This document shows positions 8,151 through 18,807 of a stretch of DNA of 64,000 bases, one piece after another. This DNA comes from JASLEW01 sp035544895. Lineage in GTDB: Bacteria > Acidobacteriota > Thermoanaerobaculia > Multivoradales > UBA5704. The first letter of the stretch is position 1, and the number at the start of each line of letters is the position of its first letter. The notes below the pieces were generated by a model that made no database searches, was not told the origin of the DNA, and was given only the letters and a program-made list of their open reading frames with translations. The DNA lies in the NCBI GenBank assembly GCA_035544895.1, contig DASZZM010000026.1, positions 1 through 64,000 of the forward strand, given 5' to 3'. The position numbers were made by a program, and so were the translations under genes.

Positions 8151-9443
8151 TCACAACTGCGATCGAATGAGGGCGTCCGCCTTCTCCCAGAGCTTCATCC
8201 TCAGCGGGCGTGTCCGCCAGGACTCATAGGTGACAAGGAGGCAGCGCAGCAGGTCGTCTTCGAAGACGGCGCTCAAGGCCGCCGCCGTATCCGGGTCGTA
8301 GACGTTGAGGTTGGCCTCGTCGTTCAAGCGAAACGAGCGGGGGTCGAAGTTCGTGGAGCCGACCGATACCATACAGTCGTCGATGACCATCGTCTTGCAA
8401 TGAAACATCGTTGGTTGATACTCGTAGATTTCCGCCCCTGCTCGCAACAGGTCGCCCCAGCCTGCACGGGAAGCGCGTCGAACGATCGACTCGTCAATGT
8501 GCTTTCCCGGGGTCATGATGCGAACTCGCACGCCGCGCTTTAGCGCATCGATCAGCGTGCGAAGGGTCAGGTCGTCGGGAAGGAAATAGGCATTCGCAAG
8601 CAGGATCGAGCGCTCCGCGGCGGTGATTGCCAGGAGGTATATCAGGTGCATGCTCTCGCCTCCGCCGCTGGGCGAGCTGCTGAACATCTGGGCATGGCCG
8701 TCACCGGCGGACGAGAGCTGGGGAAAGTAGTCGTCGCCGTGTAACACATGGCCCGTTGCCTTCATCCAGCTGTCCAAGAACACCGCTTGCATCTGTGCGA
8801 CGACCGGGCCTTGCACCCTGAAGTGAGAATCTCGCCAGTGAGCCGCGTCCTGGGCTCGGCCCGTCCATTCTTCGGCGATGCCGACTCCGCCGGTAAAGCC
8901 GATGCTGCCGTCTACCACCAGTACCTTGCGATGATTTCGGTCGTTCAGCCGGCCCAGGTTGTGCCAGCGTACGGGATGGAACTTTTCGACCTGTCCCCCG
9001 GCGTCGCGGATCATGACGACGTAGGAATCGTCGATTTTATCGCATCCCAACCAGTCCAAGAGCACATGCACCTTGACGCCGCGCTTCGCCTTGTCCGCCA
9101 AAGCCTGGGCGAACTGCTTCCCGATGTCCGCCGACCAATAGATAAACGTCTCGAGCGTGATGGTCTTTTCTGCCGCACGGATCGCGGCCAGCATCGCCGG
9201 AAAGATTTCGTCTCCGTTCAGCAAGATCTCCACCCGGTTCCCCGGCAAGATAGCGGGGCCGAGCAGCAGCCCCATGGACCGCCGGAACATCGGCGAATCG
9301 GCCGCATAGAGGCGGGCGATGCGGCGCTGAATGCGCTCTTCGGGAGTGGTCAGGTTGAGGGCGAAGAGTGCGCCGATTGCGGTGACGATCACCGTGGCCA
9401 GGATGATGACCCAGTGGTCCAGCAGGGCGTGCATGACGGGCAT
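8151..9443 (-). CDS. PLD-family phosphatidyltransferase, cardiolipin synthase-like
   Basis: A 430-residue protein with an N-terminal membrane helix and two phospholipase D domains. Each has its HKD motif: HRKVLVVDG (about residue 170) and HCKTMVIDD (about residue 347), both followed by the usual Gly/Ser/Asn-rich turn (FTGG, VSVGSTNFD). This is the cardiolipin synthase A/B layout; it transfers phosphatidyl groups between glycerophospholipids. The ATG at 9443 is preceded by AAGGAGGGAGA and is chosen over a start 16 codons upstream with no ribosome site. It lies upstream of the PAP2 gene and is divergent from the DAG-kinase-like gene. A close paralogue is at 11386-12738. Confidence 0.92.
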   Translation of the reverse strand: MPVMHALLDHWVIILATVIVTAIGALFALNLTTPEERIQRRIARLYAADSPMFRRSMGLLLGPAILPGNRVEILLNGDEIFPAMLAAIRAAEKTITLETFIYWSADIGKQFAQALADKAKRGVKVHVLLDWLGCDKIDDSYVVMIRDAGGQVEKFHPVRWHNLGRLNDRNHRKVLVVDGSIGFTGGVGIAEEWTGRAQDAAHWRDSHFRVQGPVVAQMQAVFLDSWMKATGHVLHGDDYFPQLSSAGDGHAQMFSSSPSGGGESMHLIYLLAITAAERSILLANAYFLPDDLTLRTLIDALKRGVRVRIMTPGKHIDESIVRRASRAGWGDLLRAGAEIYEYQPTMFHCKTMVIDDCMVSVGSTNFDPRSFRLNDEANLNVYDPDTAAALSAVFEDDLLRCLLVTYESWRTRPLRMKLWEKADALIRSQL

Positions 9444-9575
9444 TCTCCCTCCTTCAGGCGCGCACGTCCATGCCCACGCAGGTGATACCATGCCCCACGA
9501 TCGTATGATCGCGCGAACCGGTCATTCCATCGTGTCTGGATTCCATCAAGATCTCGCCACCGAGGAGGCTTCCTC

Positions 9576-10466
9576 GTGACCTCGGTTGCAGTGGTCGCCC
9601 ACCGCGGCAAGAAGCTGGGGGGTGGTCTGGAGGAGCTGCGGGGAGCGCTCGCCGACCGCGGGCATCCGCGGCCCATCTGGTACGAGGTACCGAAGAGCAG
9701 GAAGGCGCCCAAGGCTGTGCGCAGAGCGCTCGAGGAGGGTGCAACGCTGGTTTTCGTCTGGGGTGGTGACGGAATGGTCCAGCGCTGCATCGATGCCCTG
9801 GCCGGATCGGAGGCTGCGGTGGCCATCCTCCCTGCCGGCACCGGCAACCTCCTGGCCACCAGCCTCGGGATCCCGAGGGACGTCGCGAAGGGAGTCGAGA
9901 TCGGCCTCCACGGGACCCGCCGGCACCTCGACGTGGGCGTCATGAACGGAGAGCGCTTCGCGGCGATGGCCGGAACAGGATTCGATGCGATCATGATCGG
10001 TGACACCGACAGCAACGCCAAGGAGCGACTGGGTCGCCTGGCCTACTTGCGCAGCAGTGTGAAGGCGCTGCGTGCAAGGCGGGTGTGGATGAGAGTCCGC
10101 CTGGACGGCACGGTCTGGTTCAAAGGCAAGGCGAGCTGCCTGCTCATCGGCAACATCGGTACGGTTACGGGTGGGCTTCCCGTGTTCCCGGACGCCTCGC
10201 CTTGCGACGGACTGCTCGAGGTTGGGGTCGTCACCGCGCACACCGCGTGGCAGTGGTTGAGGGTCTTCTCGCGAGTCGCCGAGGGTCGCCCCGACCTCTC
10301 CCCGCTCGTCGACACCAAGCAGGCGAAGAAGATCGTCGTCGAGCTCCATCACAAGCGCGCCTACGAGCTCGACGGAGGCGCCCGGGCCCCGGTGAAGCGC
10401 CTCAAAGTCCATGTCGAGGCTGGTGCCGTCACCGTGTGTGTGCCCGCTCCAACCGAGCCGGCATGA
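9576..10466 (+). CDS. Diacylglycerol kinase family lipid kinase
   Basis: A 296-residue protein of the DAGK/YegS/BmrU type. The nucleotide-binding loop is seen as VWGGDGMVQRCIDAL (about residues 60-74) and LPAGTGNLLATSLGIP (about 85-100), followed by the beta-sandwich lipid-binding half. Such kinases phosphorylate diacylglycerol or related lipids with ATP. With the neighbouring PAP2 phosphatase and cardiolipin synthases it makes a phospholipid-remodelling neighbourhood. It starts with GTG at 9576, supported by GAGGAGG eight bases upstream. Confidence 0.9.
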   Translation: MTSVAVVAHRGKKLGGGLEELRGALADRGHPRPIWYEVPKSRKAPKAVRRALEEGATLVFVWGGDGMVQRCIDALAGSEAAVAILPAGTGNLLATSLGIPRDVAKGVEIGLHGTRRHLDVGVMNGERFAAMAGTGFDAIMIGDTDSNAKERLGRLAYLRSSVKALRARRVWMRVRLDGTVWFKGKASCLLIGNIGTVTGGLPVFPDASPCDGLLEVGVVTAHTAWQWLRVFSRVAEGRPDLSPLVDTKQAKKIVVELHHKRAYELDGGARAPVKRLKVHVEAGAVTVCVPAPTEPA

Positions 10467-10491
10467 GCTCATGTCGGCCGCTGCCTCCCCT

Positions 10492-11343
10492 TCAGAACGT
10501 GAAGCCGACCGAGACGATCCCGGCGAGGTCGTTGCGCTTGACCGTCGGGTCGGGCGGCCGCCGCTTGTACTCGTCGATCAAGGCTACCTTGAGCTCGAAA
10601 TGGTCGGCGATCGCCGCGGCGAGGCCGACGTCGACGTGGTAGTAGGCGTCGTTGCGGTTGCCGAGCTTCCAGACGGCGAAGGCGCGGTTGCTCAACACTG
10701 CCGTCTTCGAGATCTTCCAGGTGAAGGCCTCGCCCGCGCGCAACGCGCCGCCGCTCGTGCGCTGGCCCGGGGCATCGCGCTCGAAGACGGCGCCCGCGCC
10801 GGCGTCGACGTCGAGCTGCCTCGCCTCACTCTTCAGCAGCCGATAGCCGACGCCGGCGTTCGGCGTGACGAGGTAGTCGATCCTCTTGAAGCGGTCCTTG
10901 AGGTACTGCGCGTCCGCGAAGACGAACCAGCGCGGCGCCAGCGCGCGCTCGTCGCGCAAGTGAGCGGAGGTGCGGTCGACGGTGCTCGCGCCGCTCTCGT
11001 AGGCGAGGATGTAGAAGGCGTCGGCCTTGACGACGTTGCGAGTGTGCGGGTCGTAGACGAGGACGAGCGAGGCGTTGAAGGTCCGGATATCGCTGTTGCC
11101 CTTGGTGAAGTTGAAGCCCGCCGCGACATGACCGCTCCACGGGCTGGGGGGCTTCTTCTCTTTCTCGGGCTGATTCGGCTTGCCCTCCGCCTCTTGCGCG
11201 AGGGCGTCGCTGCTGGGCTTCCCGGCAGCGGCCGGCGACGGCGGCTCGGGAGGCGCGGGCGGTTTGTCTTGGGCGGCGAGCCGGGGCGCGGCGACGGTCA
11301 GCACGACCAGAGCGACCGCGAGCGGCGAGGCTCCTGTTCCCAT
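10492..11343 (-). CDS. DUF481 outer-membrane protein
   Basis: A 283-residue protein. Signal peptide (residues 1-25), a Pro/Lys/Glu-rich linker (about 26-70), then a DUF481 (YdiY-like) domain that starts WSGHVAAGFNFTKGNSD and ends in the C-terminal Phe usual for outer-membrane barrels (VSVGFTF). DUF481 proteins are predicted salt- or acid-induced barrels of unknown transport role. The ATG at 11343 follows GGGAGGAGG. It is convergent with the lipid kinase and divergent from the second cardiolipin synthase gene. Confidence 0.88.
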   Translation of the reverse strand: MGTGASPLAVALVVLTVAAPRLAAQDKPPAPPEPPSPAAAGKPSSDALAQEAEGKPNQPEKEKKPPSPWSGHVAAGFNFTKGNSDIRTFNASLVLVYDPHTRNVVKADAFYILAYESGASTVDRTSAHLRDERALAPRWFVFADAQYLKDRFKRIDYLVTPNAGVGYRLLKSEARQLDVDAGAGAVFERDAPGQRTSGGALRAGEAFTWKISKTAVLSNRAFAVWKLGNRNDAYYHVDVGLAAAIADHFELKVALIDEYKRRPPDPTVKRNDLAGIVSVGFTF

Positions 11344-11385
11344 GATGCCTCCTCCCGGTGAGGGCCGAACGGGCGGAATGTTAGC

Positions 11386-12738
11386 ATGGCCTCCCGATCG
11401 CAGGTCTCAGCGCAGCCTCTCGACACGATGAAACCACGAGAACCGCGGACGCGGGTGAGGCGGCGGGCGTGGACGATCCTGTGGACCGCCCTGAGCTCGA
11501 TCGCCGGCACGGTGCTGGTGGTGGCGCTCTTCCAGAACCTCACCTCCGGCGAGAAGAAAGTCGACTACGAGATCCCCACGCTTTACGGCACCGACTCCCC
11601 GCAGCTGCTGCGGGTGTTCGGCCACCTCATGGGGCCGGCGATCGAGGGGGGCAACCGGGTGCAACCGTTGCAGAACGGCGACGAGATCTTCCCCGCCATG
11701 CTGGCCGCCATCCGCGGCGCCCAAAAGACGATCTGCTTCGAGACCTACATCTACTGGCGCGGGCGGATCGCCCGCGAGCTCGCCGACGCGCTCTCCGAGC
11801 GCGCCCGCGCCGGGGTCAAGGTTCACGTGCTGCTCGACTGGCTGGGGAGCAAGATCGACGCCAAACTGATCGACGACATGAAGAGCTCGGGGATCGAGGC
11901 CGAACGGTACCACCCGATCCGGTGGTACCAGATGAACCGCTTGAACCACCGCACCCACCGCAAGCTGCTGGTGGTCGACGGCCGCATCGGCTTCACCGGC
12001 GGCGTTGGCATCAGCGACAAGTGGCTGGGGCACGCTCAGGATCCGGAGCACTGGCGCGACAGCCATTACCGGGTCGAGGGGCCGGTGGTCGCGCAGATGC
12101 AGGCCGCCTTCATGGACAACTGGCTCAACACGCGCGCTCGCGTCCTTCACGGCGAGGAGTACTTCCCGCCGCTCGAGCCGGCCGGTGGTATGTCGGCCCA
12201 GATGTTCCGTAGCTCGCCCCGCGAGGGGAGCGACAGCATCCGCCTGATGTACATGCTGGCGATTGCCGCCGCCCGGCACGAGATCCTCATCGGCAACGCC
12301 TACTTCGTCCCCGACGACCTGGCGCAGAAGGAGCTGATCGCCGCCGCCAGGCGAGGTGTCCGTATCCGCATCGTGCTGCCCGGCCCGCACATCGATACCC
12401 AGTTGGTGGGCAAGGCCTCGCGAGCCCGCTGGGGACCGCTGCTCGAGGCGGGAGCCGAGTTCTACGAGTTCCAGCCGACGATGTATCACCGCAAGATCCT
12501 CATCGTCGACCGGCTGTTGGTGTCGGTGGGCTCGACCAACTTCGACAACCGTTCCTTCCGGCTCAACGACGAGGCCAACCTCAACGTCCTCGACCGCGGG
12601 CTCGCCACGACGGAGGCCGTCGCCCTGGAGGCGGACATGGCGCGCTCGCGGCGCTTCACCCTCGTGGACTGGCGCAACCGCTCGTGGCGCGAGCGGGCCA
12701 AAGAGTGGCTGGCCGGACTGCTGCGCTCCCAGCTCTGA
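11386..12738 (+). CDS. PLD-family phosphatidyltransferase, cardiolipin synthase-like (second copy)
   Basis: A 450-residue paralogue of the enzyme at 8151-9443, alike along its whole length (for example NGDEIFPAMLAAIR and HWRDSHYRVEGPVVAQMQA). One membrane helix (about 30-48) precedes two PLD domains with intact HKD motifs, HRKLLVVDG (about residue 192) and HRKILIVDR (about residue 368). The start is unclear: ATG at 11386 gives the longest form, while ATG at 11428 gives a form with a tidy basic N-terminus before the helix; neither has a strong ribosome site. Two copies within 4 kb suggest a local duplication. Confidence 0.9.
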   Translation: MASRSQVSAQPLDTMKPREPRTRVRRRAWTILWTALSSIAGTVLVVALFQNLTSGEKKVDYEIPTLYGTDSPQLLRVFGHLMGPAIEGGNRVQPLQNGDEIFPAMLAAIRGAQKTICFETYIYWRGRIARELADALSERARAGVKVHVLLDWLGSKIDAKLIDDMKSSGIEAERYHPIRWYQMNRLNHRTHRKLLVVDGRIGFTGGVGISDKWLGHAQDPEHWRDSHYRVEGPVVAQMQAAFMDNWLNTRARVLHGEEYFPPLEPAGGMSAQMFRSSPREGSDSIRLMYMLAIAAARHEILIGNAYFVPDDLAQKELIAAARRGVRIRIVLPGPHIDTQLVGKASRARWGPLLEAGAEFYEFQPTMYHRKILIVDRLLVSVGSTNFDNRSFRLNDEANLNVLDRGLATTEAVALEADMARSRRFTLVDWRNRSWRERAKEWLAGLLRSQL

Positions 12739-12751
12739 AGGGCGGGAGGGC

Positions 12752-12769
12752 GGGCCGCCCAGGCGGCCC
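12752..12769. terminator. GC-rich hairpin between convergent genes
   Basis: GGGCCGCC (12752-12759) and GGCGGCCC (12762-12769) form a perfect 8-bp stem between the convergent cardiolipin synthase and hybrid kinase genes. There is no T-run on either side, so it is a plausible but weak bidirectional terminator. Confidence 0.45.
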
Positions 12770-12773
12770 TTGC

Positions 12774-16147
<3,374 letters not shown>

Positions 16148-16198
16148 CGCAGCTCCCGAGCGCTCCGATGGCCTGGGGATCGGACGAGCGGTGAAGGT

Positions 16199-17533
16199 CT
16201 ATGTCATCGCCTTCCGGCGCGCCGCCGCCAGGCCGGCGAACGCCAAGAGAGCACCGAGCATGACCATCGCCGGCCCGGAGAGGGTGGGAATGCTGGTGAA
16301 GGAGACTGCCAGGGTGTAGTCCTGCGAGCCCGGACAGCTGGCCCCGTCCGTCGCCGTGATGGTGAATCCGAAGATCCCCCCTTGCACCGGCGTCCCGGTG
16401 ATGGCGCCGGTTGCGCCGTTGAGCGACAGGCCGGGGGGCAGCGCTCCGCTCGTCACCGAGAAGGTGTACGTGCCAGCCGGAGAAGCCGAGACTGTCTGGC
16501 TGTAAGCTTGCAGGAAGACGGCCGGGGGCAGCGTGCTCGGGCTCAAGGTGATGACCGGGCACCCGGGTGGCGCGATCAGGACCGAGTATGCCCGGCTGCC
16601 GGTGCAGCCGTTGTTGTCGGTCGCGGTGATGGTGAAGTTGAAGCGGCCTGCCAGGATCGGCGTGCCGGTGATGGCGCCGGTTGCGGCGTCGAGCGACAGG
16701 CCGTTGGGCAGCATGCCGGCGGAGACCGCGAAGGTGTACGGCCCGACGCCGCCACTGGCGGCGACCGCCTGGTTGTAGGCCGTGCCGACGGCGCCGCCCG
16801 GCAGCGTGCCGGGGCTCACCGTGATGACGGGACAGCCGGCGGCGCCGTGGCATATGGAGACGCTGTTGGATGCCAGCGTCACCGCGCCATTGCGCGCCAG
16901 CGCCCTGCCCGAGATGCTCGTGCTCGTATTGAGGGTGATGCTCGTCAGGGCGAGGATGTTGCCGGTAAACACCGTGCCCGTACCGAGGGTCGCCGAGCTG
17001 CCGACCTGCCAGAAGACGTTGCAATCGCTGCCGCCGTTGATCACCACGACAGACGAGCTGCTGGCGGTGGTCAGTGTGCTGCCGATCTGGAAGACGAAGA
17101 CCGCATTGGCGTTGCCCTGGGAGTTGAGGGTGAGCGTTCCCGTCAACTGGGCGGACGACGCGAAGCAATAGGTGCCTGGCGTGAGCGTCAAGCTCCCCAG
17201 GTCCTGGCCGGTCAAAACGGTATTGCACGCCTGGCCCGCGAGAGTGTTGTACGCCGTGGTGACGTCGCTCTGAGCCTGGGCCGCGACCGCATCGCCCGCG
17301 TGAATCGTGCCTCCGGCCACGGTCCCGGGAGGAAAGCCGGTCACCGCGTTACCCGGGCTGACTCCGAGATCTCCGAAGATGGTGGTCGAGCCGGTGTTGG
17401 TCACCGTGGAGCCGCCGAGAACCGCGAAGCTCTGCGCCACGCCCAAGGATGGCTGGGCCCGGCCCGCGGCAGGGCCGAGGATGAGCGCGGCCAATCCAAT
17501 GCTGGCCACGAGGCTCGGGTAGCTGCGGTGCAT
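16199..17533 (-). CDS. DUF3494 ice-binding-like surface protein with IPTL-CTERM anchor
   Basis: A 444-residue protein. Signal peptide 1-26, then a DUF3494 beta-solenoid (about 30-220; FAVLGGSTVTNTG, VFQIGSTLTTA, LNTSTSISGRALARNGAVTL). Two putative Ig-like domains follow (about 225-395), each with the LPNGLSLDAATGAITGTP pattern. At the end sits an IPTL-CTERM sorting tail: IPTLSGPAMVMLG, a hydrophobic helix, then RRK. IPTL-CTERM proteins are processed by exosortase H-type enzymes, not present in this window. DUF3494 domains occur in ice-binding proteins and in adhesins; either role is possible. The ATG at 17533 follows AAAGGGAG. Paralogues are at 23813 and 24960. Confidence 0.88.
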   Translation of the reverse strand: MHRSYPSLVASIGLAALILGPAAGRAQPSLGVAQSFAVLGGSTVTNTGSTTIFGDLGVSPGNAVTGFPPGTVAGGTIHAGDAVAAQAQSDVTTAYNTLAGQACNTVLTGQDLGSLTLTPGTYCFASSAQLTGTLTLNSQGNANAVFVFQIGSTLTTASSSSVVVINGGSDCNVFWQVGSSATLGTGTVFTGNILALTSITLNTSTSISGRALARNGAVTLASNSVSICHGAAGCPVITVSPGTLPGGAVGTAYNQAVAASGGVGPYTFAVSAGMLPNGLSLDAATGAITGTPILAGRFNFTITATDNNGCTGSRAYSVLIAPPGCPVITLSPSTLPPAVFLQAYSQTVSASPAGTYTFSVTSGALPPGLSLNGATGAITGTPVQGGIFGFTITATDGASCPGSQDYTLAVSFTSIPTLSGPAMVMLGALLAFAGLAAARRKAMT

Positions 17534-17803
17534 CTCGTAACTCCCTTTCCGGCGGGTCGGCGTTCTCCGCGTCCAACGCCGATGAGTTGGAGACAGGGCG
17601 AACGCGGCCTGCGCCGGCAGAGGATCCCCTCAACGGCTCCGGTTGTCCGACGTCGACGCTCGCAGGGACATCTGATGAATTGTCTTCGCCACGGAATGGA
17701 CCTGCCATCAGCCGATTTCTTACGCGGCCGTAGTGCTATCTTGGCGGCTTGTCAGTTTTCTCCTACGTGATTCCCGGTAGGCTCATCCGGTCGTCGTGCT
17801 CAC

Positions 17804-17821
17804 GCCCAGGAAATCCTGGGC
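17804..17821 (-). terminator. Palindrome after the thioredoxin gene
   Basis: GCCCAGGA (17804-17811) and TCCTGGGC (17814-17821) form a tight inverted repeat about 33 bp past the stop of the minus-strand thioredoxin gene. No T-tract follows it, so its role as a terminator is only suggested by position. Confidence 0.4.
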
Positions 17822-17853
17822 GCCCGCCCACCCTCCCCTGCGCACCCCGGGCC

Positions 17854-18507
17854 TCACCCGACGTCGCCGGCGGGCCTGGCCACGGCCGCGCCCGCCTTGG
17901 CCACAACCGCAGCCGGCCGCAGCGCGACAGGTGCCAAAGCGCTGGGCAGGGGCAGGGACCCGGCGCGTTCGGACAAAGCGCCGGGCAGGGACCCGGCGCG
18001 TCCCGATAAAGCGCTGGGCAGGGACCCGGCGCCTCCCGATAAAGCGCTGGGCAGGGACCCGGCGCCTCCCGATAGATCGCCGAGCAGATCCTTGATCTCT
18101 TCGACCGACAGCGCGCCCGTCGCGCGCTCCACGAGCTGTCCGTTGGAGAACAGGATCAGCGTGGGCAGGGCCTCGACGCCATAGCGCCGCGCAGAGCGGC
18201 GGCTCGAGCCGGCGTCGAGCTCGACGATGCGCACCCGGCCGCCGAGGTCGCGGGCGACAATAGCGAGAGAGCCCTCGAGCCTGTGGCAGGGGACGCACCA
18301 GGGCGCCCCGAACTCCACCAGCACCGGGACCGCGGAGCGCAGGACGTCGTCTTGAAAGCTGCGGTCGGAGACCTTGGTCGTGCGGCCGGCGGCCGGGTGC
18401 GACGCCGCCTGGGCCGGCTCGGCCGCGATCCCCGAAAGTGCGATCACCGCCAGCAGTGCCAGAGGTGCAAGCCCGAAGGGATGAGAGGGTCTGGCGTGTG
18501 CGGACAT
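17854..18507 (-). CDS. Exported thioredoxin-like protein with repeat tail
   Basis: A 217-residue protein. Signal peptide 1-34, then a thioredoxin domain (about 45-150) with the redox box WCVPCH in place of the usual WCGPC and the cis-Pro loop EALPTL. It should act as a periplasmic thiol-disulfide protein. The last 65 residues are not part of the fold: they are an 11-residue repeat (GGAGSLPSALS and variants) from a 33-bp tandem repeat, followed by an Ala/Pro-rich end. The ATG at 18507 follows AAAGGAA. It is a single gene; thioredoxin reductase (trxB) lies far away at 51174. Confidence 0.88.
   Translation of the reverse strand: MSAHARPSHPFGLAPLALLAVIALSGIAAEPAQAASHPAAGRTTKVSDRSFQDDVLRSAVPVLVEFGAPWCVPCHRLEGSLAIVARDLGGRVRIVELDAGSSRRSARRYGVEALPTLILFSNGQLVERATGALSVEEIKDLLGDLSGGAGSLPSALSGGAGSLPSALSGRAGSLPGALSERAGSLPLPSALAPVALRPAAVVAKAGAAVARPAGDVG
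17936..18073 (-). repeat. 33-bp tandem repeat in the thioredoxin tail
   Basis: Four units starting at 17936, 17975, 18008 and 18041. The first has a 6-bp insertion (39 bp); the last two are identical over 33 bp. It encodes the 11-residue GAGSLPSAL-type repeat. Identity between neighbours indicates recent expansion. Confidence 0.88.
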
Positions 18508-18807
18508 GTGCGTTCCTTTCGATCACTTTGCGAGCCGGTCATCACGGTCGCTCGCTATGATCGAAGTCTGGCAGTCGCCCGCTTCACGCAATATCGGCGG
18601 AGAGATCGACTTCAGGTGCGCTCAACGCCTTCCGCGCTGTAAGCAGATCGATTACGTTGCGTCCCGTCGCAGGGGGAACCAACTGGCCATCGTGCATGGA
18701 GAGCGAGAGCCGGAGACCGGCAAAGTCCGGCAGCCGAAGGCGGATCGAGGAACGCGGCTTGCCCCCGGCCCTCGGGCACGCGACGGCCGCGGGCGAGCTG
18801 AGCTAGG
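18508..18807. other. Intergenic region, nothing recognised
   Basis: This 300-bp stretch lies between the start of the thioredoxin gene and the end of the penicillin-binding protein gene, both on the minus strand. It should hold the thioredoxin promoter, but no clear promoter elements, repeats or RNA structures are visible. Confidence 0.5.

Noticed and set aside
16149..17228. Upstream extension of the hybrid kinase frame over the DUF3494 gene
   Set aside because: The frame stays open by chance; the extension is Arg/Gly/His-rich and the DUF3494 gene in the other frame is well supported.
17936..18073. CRISPR array
   Set aside because: Units are directly adjacent without spacers and encode protein in frame; no cas genes nearby.
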